64,000 nucleotides of DNA from Caproicibacterium lactatifermentans (GTDB lineage Bacteria; Bacillota; Clostridia; Oscillospirales; Acutalibacteraceae): the NCBI RefSeq assembly GCF_013315815.1, contig NZ_CP046051.1:1673501-1737500 (forward strand), written 5' to 3'. Below are positions 36,093 to 43,778 of this stretch, in pieces (within the stretch, counting starts at the first letter, position 1; the number at the start of each line of letters is the position of its first letter). Made by a program: the position numbers and the translations under genes. A model generated the notes under the pieces. That model searched no databases. It worked only from the letters and a program-made list of their open reading frames with translations, and had not been told where the DNA came from.

Positions 36093-36186
36093 AAAAACAC
36101 CCCATTTGTTTTCAGTATATCATACTGTCTAACAAATGGGGTGCAGTTCATGTAAGATGTCTGCGGGACTTTTTTATACTGTTTTT

Positions 36187-37437
36187 TTAACCGGCATTGT
36201 CTGTATCTCCGCTGTCATCCGTGGAGCCAGAATTACTTTCCGGCGAGACCGCGGCGTCTTTGGAAAACATTTTCGTCAGCGTCTTGCTGTCGGCTATTCC
36301 GGTTGTATCCAGATTGTTGTACAGCTGAAAATCCTGTACGCTCTGTACGGTACCGTCACCATAAAGGCCAGTCGGGTTGACAAACAAATAGCCAAGTTCC
36401 TTCAGCCGGTTCTGCATGGCCTTGACATTGTCGCCTTGGTCACCTGACTGCAGTGTCGTTCCAGCGGGAATTGTACTGTTGGGAATGACCGAATCACTGG
36501 AAGCGGAGGAAGCGGCACCGTCCGCGGCTGAGTTTGTTTTCAGCAGAGACGGATAAGCAATACCAGCCATATATGTAACCGCTGTAATCATGTTCTCACC
36601 CTCTGTTTTCATCAGCAGCGGGTCCATCTCATAGACTTTTCCACTTTGTACTGCCTGCAGATCCTTGTAGCCTTCTGTTTTGCTCAGCGTGCTTTTCAGG
36701 CCTTTCGGGCAGAAAATCAAACTGGGATTCACGGTTTTCAGCGCGGTAATATCCATCTTGCTGTTTTTGCTTCCGCCGGCCACGTTGGTAATTCCGGCAG
36801 CCGTTAGCAGTGAACCGGCCATTGTATCTCCTGTTGCCGCACCGCCGGCCGCATCATACAAATAAACACCGGTCGTCACGGTCTTAGATTTTGGCACCAG
36901 CCGTGTAACCGAATCAATGGTCATCAAGGCACTCTGCGCTGCCTTTTTGCCGCACTGGGCACCGGTTTCAGCGCCCTTCATCGCAGTACCGACAGTTGTG
37001 TATAATGTCTGCAGTTTAGCTCGGCTCTGTACCGCCGGAATCGCGATGACCTGTACACCGGCATTATCCAGCGCACTCTGCTGTGCCTCTGTCGGCTTGG
37101 CATCCGTCAGGACCAAAGAAACGCCTTTGCTTTTGATTGTCTGTACATCATTCACTGTGACATTGGTCAGTGTAGCGAGGGCCTGCTGGGTGCAGTCCTT
37201 GCTTTTCGCCTTCAGTTTTACATCATAGCCTAGGGATAAAACGACATCCGCAAGGTTCGGCGAAACGACCGCTACCCCTGTCGGTTCACTCTTCAGCGTA
37301 ACCCCATTTACAGTGGCGGGCCAATCTTTTACGCTGGACTCCTGTGAAGTGACCGTGGCCGGTGAAAGGCTGCAGCCCGCAAAAGCCGTCAGCGTCAGGG
37401 CCGCACAAAGCAGCGCGCCTGTTATTCGTTTAAACAT
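36187..37437 (-). CDS. substrate-binding lipoprotein with C-terminal peptidoglycan-binding domain
   Basis: A 416-residue secreted protein. A lipoprotein signal peptide ends in FAGC. Residues 50-305 resemble a TroA/BtuF-type periplasmic binding fold (GVAVVSPNLADVVLSLGYD, GVSLVLTDAKPTEAQ, VYEMDPLLMKTEGENM). A Ser/Ala linker leads to a PG_binding_1 domain (GDNVKAMQNRLKELGYL, then GLYGDGTVQSVQDFQ) and an acidic tail. No transporter genes adjoin it, so it may bind a ligand at the wall without import. The DUF815 gene lies upstream. Confidence 0.8.
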   Translation of the reverse strand: MFKRITGALLCAALTLTAFAGCSLSPATVTSQESSVKDWPATVNGVTLKSEPTGVAVVSPNLADVVLSLGYDVKLKAKSKDCTQQALATLTNVTVNDVQTIKSKGVSLVLTDAKPTEAQQSALDNAGVQVIAIPAVQSRAKLQTLYTTVGTAMKGAETGAQCGKKAAQSALMTIDSVTRLVPKSKTVTTGVYLYDAAGGAATGDTMAGSLLTAAGITNVAGGSKNSKMDITALKTVNPSLIFCPKGLKSTLSKTEGYKDLQAVQSGKVYEMDPLLMKTEGENMITAVTYMAGIAYPSLLKTNSAADGAASSASSDSVIPNSTIPAGTTLQSGDQGDNVKAMQNRLKELGYLFVNPTGLYGDGTVQSVQDFQLYNNLDTTGIADSKTLTKMFSKDAAVSPESNSGSTDDSGDTDNAG

Positions 37438-37483
37438 CTTGCATTACTCTCCTTCCAAAAAGAAAGCACGGCATACGGAAAAA

Positions 37484-38725
37484 TCACAAATCCTGCAGAG
37501 ACTCTCCCAGATTCACTTTTGCCTCTGCGGCGCGCAGATACTGCTGTGCCACACGGGGGGAACGTCCGCCATGGACCGTGGCCCAGCGTTCGGCACCCGC
37601 CTCCAGCTGCTCCATGCAGCTATCCAGCCCGCGCTGATGGGCAAGCTTGTCCACAATTTCCAGAAAACGTGCTTTGTCCGGATTGGTAAAATTGATGGTC
37701 AGACCGAAACGGTCTGCAAGGGACAGCGACTCCTGCACTGTATCGTTGCGGTGAACGTCATCGCCTTCCCTTTCTGAAAAGCTCTCTCTCAGCAGATGGC
37801 GGCGGTTAGAAGTCGCATAAATCAGGGAATTGGACGGATTGGCCGCCAGACCGCCCTGCAAAACAGATTTCAGCGCCGCATAGGTGCCGTCCTGCCGGGA
37901 AAAAGAAAGGTCATCGATGAAAATGATGAAATGCATGGGTACTGTGGCAATCTGGTCCACCAAATACGGAAAATCCATCAGGTATTCTTTGGGCATTTCA
38001 ATGACACGCAGGCCGTCTTTATAAAATGTATTTAGCAGTGCCTTCACTGTGGAGGATTTTCCGGTGCCGCGGTCGCCATATAGCAGGCAGTTGTTTGCCG
38101 GCAGGTTTTTCAAAAAGGCCACTGTGTTTTCAATGGCCATGCCCCGCTGTACCTCATACCCTTTCAGGTCTTCCATACGCTGCGGGTCCGGATGCGCGAC
38201 CGGCAGAATTTTTTTGTCCCGCCAGATAAACGCGCGGTAACGGGCGTAAATACCGCACCCATTCCGGCGATAATATTCCGCCATACGCGGAAGATATTCG
38301 CTCGGTGTACCGGAAAGCAGTTTCACCGGTTCGCCGCATTTCCAGCGCGGCAGCGGCGGCAGGTCTGCAAAGCCGCAGCTGCCAAGCAGGTCATCCGGCG
38401 TCATCTGGGACAGGCGCAGGATAATCTGCAGGTCACGCTGTACCGCAGCTATCATAGAGGGGGCGAAGCTGGTCTTGCCTGCAGCCGCATCCAAAGAAAA
38501 GCCGTTTTCATCATATAGTGCGGTACTGGTCAGATGTTCGGCAAAATGTTCGCTGCTTTCCCGTTCGCACAGGGCTGCAAAGAAGTCGCCCCATGCACGC
38601 AGAAAAGTTTCCCGGTCATCTGCCCACAGCAGACGATAAAGAGCTGATGGTACGGTACGATTTAGGATACTGCGGTATATGGAAAGGGAAGCCATTGCCT
38701 CTGCAGCACGTTTCATTAAATTCAT
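37484..38725 (-). CDS. DUF815 family AAA ATPase
   Basis: A 413-residue ATPase of the DUF815 family, of unknown role. Walker A YGDRGTGKSSTVKAL lies near residue 218, Walker B HFIIFIDDLSF near residue 265, and the sensor region NSLIYATSNRRHLL near 300. The N-terminal 200 residues are family-specific and helical. It has its own consensus promoter, divergent from tRNA-Ser. Confidence 0.88.
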   Translation of the reverse strand: MNLMKRAAEAMASLSIYRSILNRTVPSALYRLLWADDRETFLRAWGDFFAALCERESSEHFAEHLTSTALYDENGFSLDAAAGKTSFAPSMIAAVQRDLQIILRLSQMTPDDLLGSCGFADLPPLPRWKCGEPVKLLSGTPSEYLPRMAEYYRRNGCGIYARYRAFIWRDKKILPVAHPDPQRMEDLKGYEVQRGMAIENTVAFLKNLPANNCLLYGDRGTGKSSTVKALLNTFYKDGLRVIEMPKEYLMDFPYLVDQIATVPMHFIIFIDDLSFSRQDGTYAALKSVLQGGLAANPSNSLIYATSNRRHLLRESFSEREGDDVHRNDTVQESLSLADRFGLTINFTNPDKARFLEIVDKLAHQRGLDSCMEQLEAGAERWATVHGGRSPRVAQQYLRAAEAKVNLGESLQDL

Positions 38726-38757
38726 TCTTTGTCTCCCACAACATTCTCATTTTTATC

Positions 38758-38786
38758 ATTGTACCTAAATCATTTCCCGTCGTCAA
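38758..38786 (-). promoter_or_regulatory. promoter of the DUF815 gene
   Basis: Minus-strand TTGACG (38781-38786), 17 bases, TACAAT (38758-38763). Confidence 0.75.
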
Positions 38787-38807
38787 GCACTCGACGTGTT
38801 TTTCCAC

Positions 38808-38836
38808 TTGACATTCTGTTCCTTTTTCTATAAAAT
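38808..38836 (+). promoter_or_regulatory. tRNA-Ser promoter
   Basis: TTGACA (38808-38813), 17 bases, TAAAAT (38831-38836). Confidence 0.8.
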
Positions 38837-38855
38837 GTACAGGTATAGAAAATAA

Positions 38856-38944
38856 GGAGACGTATCGAAGTGGTCATAACGGGACTGACTCGAAATCAGT
38901 TGGACCTCCGGGTCCCGTGGGTTCGAATCCCACCGTCTCCGCCA
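38856..38944 (+). tRNA. tRNA-Ser(CGA)
   Basis: An 89-base class II tRNA. The acceptor stem is GGAGACG/CGTCTCC, the anticodon loop CTCGAAA sits between ACTGA and TCAGT and gives anticodon CGA, the long variable arm is GGACCTCCGGGTCC, and the T arm is GTGGGTTCGAATCCCAC. CCA is encoded. Its 3' end adjoins an integrase remnant. Confidence 0.97.
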
Positions 38945-38946
38945 AA

Positions 38947-39190
38947 TCAAAAATCGCTGTCTGCTCTTTGAGTAGACAGCGATTTTTCTATGTATAATAG
39001 AATATTTTCCATTGCATCAGCAGATTGCACTTTGCTTTTATAGGCTAAGTGCACATAAATGCCCGCCGTGGTAGAAAAAATGTTGTGTTCCAGCCATTCC
39101 TGAATGGCTTTCATCGGAACGCCCGCGTCCAGCAAAAGGCTCTCGCAACTGCGCCATTCTGTATGTCGTAAGAAGCGGATGCTCCCCGCT
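38947..39190 (-). pseudogene. truncated tyrosine integrase
   Basis: Only the C-terminal catalytic part of a phage-type integrase is left. It keeps the Arg-His box as RFLRHTEWRSCESLLLDAG, the second His box as IQEWLEH, and the catalytic Tyr in GIYVHL, then ends near 38947, two bases from the tRNA. The N-terminal core-binding and arm domains are gone; upstream is unrelated sequence. It marks an old integration at tRNA-Ser. Confidence 0.8.
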
Positions 39191-39234
39191 GATTTTCCAA
39201 AAAAGCAAATTATTTGTATTTCCTTGCTAACTCA

Positions 39235-39885
39235 TTACTGTTTCCGGCTAACAATACCAACTAATTCGTCAAATTGAATTAGTTGGTATTTGGCTAATGA
39301 GGATACCCGGGCATCGCCCAGGCCGGCAGCATCAAAACCACCACGAACTGCCGCGTCAATTCCTGCTTCCGCGTCTTCCACCACAAGGCAGGTACTTGGA
39401 ACAAGTCCCAACCGTTGCGCCGCAAGCAGAAAAACCTCCGGATCCGGTTTTGAGTGTTGAATTTCATTGCCGTCCACAACAGCGTCAAAGTAATAACCGA
39501 GGCCAATTCGTTCCAATATGTACTTGGCGTTTTTACTGGATGAACCGATTGCAAGTTTACAGCCAATTTTCCGTAGGACATCCAGCGTGTTCTTTACATC
39601 CGCAGAAAGGTCAACAGGTGACATCTGCATCAGTAACTGACGGTAATATTCATTCTTTTCCTTTGCAAATTCGTATTTCTCAGCATCGGTATAAACGTTT
39701 TTACTGTTTTCCAGTATAATATCCAGACTTTCCATGCGGCTTATTCCGCGCAGACGGTTATTGATCTGTTTGTCAAAATAAATGCCCAGATGATCCGCAA
39801 GCTTTTTCCAAGCTAAATAGTGATAAGCGTCCGTATGGCAAATGACACCGTCCAAATCAAAAATAATACCCTGATACTGTTTCAA
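39235..39885 (-). CDS. pgmB: beta-phosphoglucomutase
   Basis: A 216-residue HAD phosphatase-fold mutase converting beta-glucose-1-phosphate to glucose-6-phosphate. The nucleophile/acid pair is in IIFDLDGVICHTD, the cap has AWKKLADHLG and RLRGISRMESLD, then IGSSSKNA and PDPEVFLLAAQRLG with VVEDAEAGIDAA. I start at the TTG at 39885 with GGTGGGG upstream. It processes the product of the GH65 enzyme in this locus. Confidence 0.9.
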   Translation of the reverse strand: MKQYQGIIFDLDGVICHTDAYHYLAWKKLADHLGIYFDKQINNRLRGISRMESLDIILENSKNVYTDAEKYEFAKEKNEYYRQLLMQMSPVDLSADVKNTLDVLRKIGCKLAIGSSSKNAKYILERIGLGYYFDAVVDGNEIQHSKPDPEVFLLAAQRLGLVPSTCLVVEDAEAGIDAAVRGGFDAAGLGDARVSSLAKYQLIQFDELVGIVSRKQ

Positions 39886-39996
39886 GCTTACCCCACCATT
39901 TCTGAGATTGCCGATTACAGGTCTGTACCACATTAGCAATCTAATAAATTTTATATTCGAATCGGATGCAGCCCGCAATGCATATGCCAAGAGCTG

Positions 39997-41985
39997 TTAA
40001 TCAATCATCCGAACGGTAAATGGGCAAATGCTGCGCCCGGATTTCTTCCAGCCTGATGCGTTCCATGTAAGCGTGAAATCATTGCCAAGGTCGTCATGAA
40101 AGCGAAGGGTACCCGTTTCACCCGCAAGGAGAAAATTTAGATTGTGATAAGAATCCACTCCATTCCCAACGCTGCTTCCTAACTTCTGTGAATCATCCAG
40201 ATTTAACGCGATGCCATGTCCTGCGCGTAAATATACTGGCAACGAGTGCGTGGGACAAATAGCATTGACTGTTTGTCCCCCTAATTTTTTTTCATTCGTA
40301 AACAAGTTATACCATACACCGTTCGGCAGATATACAGAGCGGCATTGTGCGTTTTCTTCCAATAGAGGTGCCACTAAAAGACTTTCTCCAAGAAGAAATT
40401 CATCTTCGATTCCCGATGCTGCCTGTTCGTCGGGAAAAACATAGGCCAGCGGACGAATCATCGGGCGGTTCTGCTGTACACAGTCAAGTGCCGTGCTGAA
40501 TAGGTATGGCAGCAGATTCATCCGCAAGTTATGCCAAAACCGCATTTCATCTATAAAATCCGGTGATTTGTATACAACTGCCAAGTTCCATGGACTGCGC
40601 TCATTATTTCCAGATGCCGACGGCATCAGTTCCCGGAACTGTCCGCCGTCCGGTTCGGAATGCCACTGCATCACCGGGCAGAAACAGGCGAGCTGTGTAG
40701 CACGGCGGTAAAGATCAAGTGTGGGCATCGGTCCCGAAAAGCCTGCAATGTCAAAACCCCAAAATGGGACTCCCGTCATGGCCGCAGATAGCCCTGCGCG
40801 CAAAACACTTTTCAGTTCATTGTTTTCGCTTTGCTGGTCGCCTGCCCAAAGTATGGGCGTGGTATGCTGCCCCGTATATCCGGCACGACTAAATAGCACA
40901 TGATTTTCTCCAAGGAATTCTGTATATGCAGTTGTATAGCTTTGGGAATACCGGTTTTTCATTTGTGCACCGGTGGACCCATCTTTGAAATGCAGATCTG
41001 TGCGGTATATAAATTCGCCGCCATCTGTTTTAAATCCATCCACGCCGATATCAAGCAGATACTGGCGCTTTGAAAACCAGACGCGCCTTGTCTCAGAATT
41101 TGTAAAGTCGGGAATCATGGAACCCGAGAACCAGTGGCCTTTGGGAATCTCATAAGGCAGTCCCCTGTCTGTCTGTACACATAACCGATCTTCCACTGCA
41201 AAGGCACGGTCGTTCTCGTTTTGCGCATTGATCGGTTCATCCAATCCCTGTTTTTTATAGACCGGAATTTGCCATAGGACAAGATGAAACCCGCTGTTAT
41301 GAAGATTCTCAATCATGCTGCGGGGATTGGACCATGGACTGTCAGAAAAATCAAAATCAAAATAATCGAGCGCTTCGCTTCCATGGACAGGAGTATATTT
41401 TGCGCCATTAAAAATATAAAAAGTGGCTTCATCGCTCCAAGCTTCCAGCACCAGCGTGGTGGCGGGAAAATGATAACGGTTTAGTTTTGAAATCTGTTCT
41501 TCCACTTTTTCCTGCGTATCCCAGTGATTGGCGGAAATCCAAGGCCCAAAAGCCCATTTCGGCGGTAATTTGGCCGGACCGAAAAGAGACATATACTCTG
41601 AAATTATAGTTTCCGGCGTACCATCGAAAAGTACGACAACAGCATCAATAGGCATGGAAATAACAATTTTCTCACCAAAATCGAATATTGTTTTACAATT
41701 TGTTTCGACATACAGGCCAAACCCTGTGTTCGTCAAGAAAAACGGAGCAGAACAGTATGTTTTATCTTCTTGGTGGCAGAACTGCTCTTCTACACAGTTA
41801 GCCACATAGTGTCCTTTTTGATTGAAAGAGTTGTATTTTTCCCCCATTCCGTAGGCGGCATCATAGGGAAGAGAAACGATTAGAATGCCCACGTCGTTTT
41901 CTGTACCCCACTGGAGCTGAGCTCTGTGGCCACAAAATGAAAAATCCAGAAAGGTCTTTTCTTTAGAAAATGTGATTCTTTTCAT
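39997..41985 (-). CDS. GH31 family alpha-glycosidase
   Basis: A 662-residue GH31 enzyme, cytoplasmic (no signal peptide). The N-terminal beta-sandwich has AAYGMGEKYNSFNQKG, the nucleophile Asp321 lies in GVDGFKTDGGEFIY, the acid-base region is FSRAGYTGQHT with WAGDQ following, and PFWGFDIAGFSG is near residue 415. Alpha-glucosidase or alpha-xylosidase activity are both possible. It acts on imported oligosaccharides; the permease genes lie directly upstream. Confidence 0.9.
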   Translation of the reverse strand: MKRITFSKEKTFLDFSFCGHRAQLQWGTENDVGILIVSLPYDAAYGMGEKYNSFNQKGHYVANCVEEQFCHQEDKTYCSAPFFLTNTGFGLYVETNCKTIFDFGEKIVISMPIDAVVVLFDGTPETIISEYMSLFGPAKLPPKWAFGPWISANHWDTQEKVEEQISKLNRYHFPATTLVLEAWSDEATFYIFNGAKYTPVHGSEALDYFDFDFSDSPWSNPRSMIENLHNSGFHLVLWQIPVYKKQGLDEPINAQNENDRAFAVEDRLCVQTDRGLPYEIPKGHWFSGSMIPDFTNSETRRVWFSKRQYLLDIGVDGFKTDGGEFIYRTDLHFKDGSTGAQMKNRYSQSYTTAYTEFLGENHVLFSRAGYTGQHTTPILWAGDQQSENNELKSVLRAGLSAAMTGVPFWGFDIAGFSGPMPTLDLYRRATQLACFCPVMQWHSEPDGGQFRELMPSASGNNERSPWNLAVVYKSPDFIDEMRFWHNLRMNLLPYLFSTALDCVQQNRPMIRPLAYVFPDEQAASGIEDEFLLGESLLVAPLLEENAQCRSVYLPNGVWYNLFTNEKKLGGQTVNAICPTHSLPVYLRAGHGIALNLDDSQKLGSSVGNGVDSYHNLNFLLAGETGTLRFHDDLGNDFTLTWNASGWKKSGRSICPFTVRMID

Positions 41986-42000
41986 TACAGGTTTTCCAGG

Positions 42001-42843
42001 TCAGCCTTTTACACCGCCGACCGTCAATCCTTCCTTAAAGTATTTTTGCGCGCAGATATACACAATCAGAATCGGAATAATTGAAACAAGGCTTCCTGCC
42101 ATCATCAGATTATACTGATTACTGTACTGACCCTGCATGGAATTTAAAATAAGAGGAAGTGTATAATTTGCACGGTCGGTGAGAAGGACCAGAGGCAGTA
42201 AATAATCATTCCATAAATCCATAAACGACAGAATTGTAAGTGTGGCCAGGGTACCGGAACACAAAGGAAGAATTACTTGGAAAAATACGCGCCACATACT
42301 GGCACCGTCAATCGTTGCCGCTTCGATATAAGCATCGTTGATAGTCAACATCTTTTGACGCAACATGAAAATCGCAAATGCGTTAAATAGCTGTAAAAAT
42401 ATAAACGCATTGAGATTATTCAACAGATTCAGTTTATTCATTACAATAAACAACGGAATAAACGTAGTTTGCGCAGGAATCATCAAGGCGGTAATATACA
42501 GGCCAAAAATCACTCCTCTTCCATGAAATTTGATTTTTGTCAGAGCAAAAGCCGCCATAGCTGCGCACAGCACACGAAATACAGTGCCAAATATCGCGAT
42601 ATAAAAGCTGTTCTTAATTGAAGCCCCGAAATTCGGAATAGTAAATAATTTACGGTATGCATCAAGTGTGGGGTTTTGAGGGATCCATTCCACTGGTAAA
42701 AGCATCAGATCCCCTCTGCTTTTTAAAGAAGTCACGATCATCCAGAAAAATGGAATGCATACCACAACAGCAACCAATAACGCACATACATAGTACAATA
42801 ATTTAAAGGCTATCCGTTTTTTTCTTATTAAATCAGTCATCAT
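42001..42843 (-). CDS. carbohydrate ABC transporter permease (MalG type)
   Basis: A 280-residue permease with six helices and the EAA loop near 175-195 (EAATIDGASMWRVFFQVILP). The N-terminus (YYVCALLVAVVVCIPFFWMI) and the end KEGLTVGGVKG are family-typical. It overlaps the partner permease gene by 11 bases. Confidence 0.92.
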   Translation of the reverse strand: MMTDLIRKKRIAFKLLYYVCALLVAVVVCIPFFWMIVTSLKSRGDLMLLPVEWIPQNPTLDAYRKLFTIPNFGASIKNSFYIAIFGTVFRVLCAAMAAFALTKIKFHGRGVIFGLYITALMIPAQTTFIPLFIVMNKLNLLNNLNAFIFLQLFNAFAIFMLRQKMLTINDAYIEAATIDGASMWRVFFQVILPLCSGTLATLTILSFMDLWNDYLLPLVLLTDRANYTLPLILNSMQGQYSNQYNLMMAGSLVSIIPILIVYICAQKYFKEGLTVGGVKG

Positions 42844-43753
42844 AGTTCACCCACTTACTCTGCAATTTCATTTGTACGAAAGTCAAGGCCATAATGATAA
42901 TAAACAAAATCCAACTTAGGGCGGATGCAGTACCCATCTCGTAATATGTAAAACCATGTTTATAAATGCGTTCTACCATAACCATTGTAGAACCACCTGG
43001 TCCTCCGTCCGGTGTCATGATCATCACCTGGGGGAAAATCTGAAAAGAATTAATCAAGCTAATGATAAGCACAAAGAAAATTGTCGGCGTTAAAAGCGGC
43101 AGTGTAATTTTGAAGAAACGCTGAACATTATTGGCGCCATCAATAGCCGCCGCTTCATAGTACTCACGATTGATTCCCTGTAAACCGGACAGCAACATTA
43201 AACCAAAATAGCCCATATCTTTCCACACGGAAGCCAATACAATTGCTGGCATCGCCCATTGTGGGCTTTGTAACCATTGAGGCCCTTGTATGCCAATCGC
43301 CGATAATATGGAATTTAAAATTCCGTATTGAGGGTTCAATACCCATTTCCAGATTAAAGAGCCTGCTACCCACGAAGTAATCACGGGGATATAATAAACC
43401 ACACGGAAAATGCCTACCCCATGCGCCTTACTGTTCAAAATACCGGCGACACAGAGCGATACGATAAGCATGAGCGGAATATAAAGTACCACAAACTTTA
43501 GAGTGTTTGACAACACCTGATAAAACTCAGCGTTACTGAAAATTTCCTGATAATTTTGCAAACCAACGAAATGTTGTTTCATGAAACCCTGAAAATCACT
43601 TGCTAAGGTCAACTGGCTTAGACCGTCCCAGTTTGTCATACTGATAAACAAAGTGGCGATTATCGGTAAAATGCTGAAAATCAAAAATCCTACGAGGCTG
43701 GGAAGCAGGAACGGCAGTGCCACGCGAAATCCTGATGTATGCGAATGTTTCAT
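42833..43753 (-). CDS. carbohydrate ABC transporter permease (MalF type)
   Basis: A 306-residue permease with six helices. Its EAA loop reads YEAAAIDGANNVQRFFKITL near residue 205, and the N-terminus LPFLLPSLVGFLIFSILP is typical. The ATG at 43753 has GGGAGG upstream; the longer frame is within the intergenic gap. No ATPase gene is in the locus. Confidence 0.92.
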   Translation of the reverse strand: MKHSHTSGFRVALPFLLPSLVGFLIFSILPIIATLFISMTNWDGLSQLTLASDFQGFMKQHFVGLQNYQEIFSNAEFYQVLSNTLKFVVLYIPLMLIVSLCVAGILNSKAHGVGIFRVVYYIPVITSWVAGSLIWKWVLNPQYGILNSILSAIGIQGPQWLQSPQWAMPAIVLASVWKDMGYFGLMLLSGLQGINREYYEAAAIDGANNVQRFFKITLPLLTPTIFFVLIISLINSFQIFPQVMIMTPDGGPGGSTMVMVERIYKHGFTYYEMGTASALSWILFIIIMALTFVQMKLQSKWVNYDD

Positions 43754-43778
43754 ATCAATTCCTCCCAATTCTTTTGTA

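Larger units (their letters stand above)
34853..36150 (-). mobile_element. IS3-family insertion sequence, IS150 group
   Basis: A 1298-base element with imperfect terminal inverted repeats, TGAATTG-ACCCC...TTAGACAATA on the left and TGAACTGCACCCC...TTAGACAGTA on the right (reverse complement). It is flanked by a 4-base direct repeat TGTA. It contains overlapping orfA and orfB with an A7 slippery run, so it looks complete and probably active. Confidence 0.92.
34829..36175. terminator. bidirectional terminator split by an IS element
   Basis: AAAAAAGTCCCGCAG (34829-34843) and CTGCGGGACTTTTTT (36161-36175) are perfect complements. With the IS and one copy of its TGTA duplication removed they form one 15-base stem with a 15-base loop between degV and the minus-strand lipoprotein gene. 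The element sits exactly in the loop. Confidence 0.85.
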
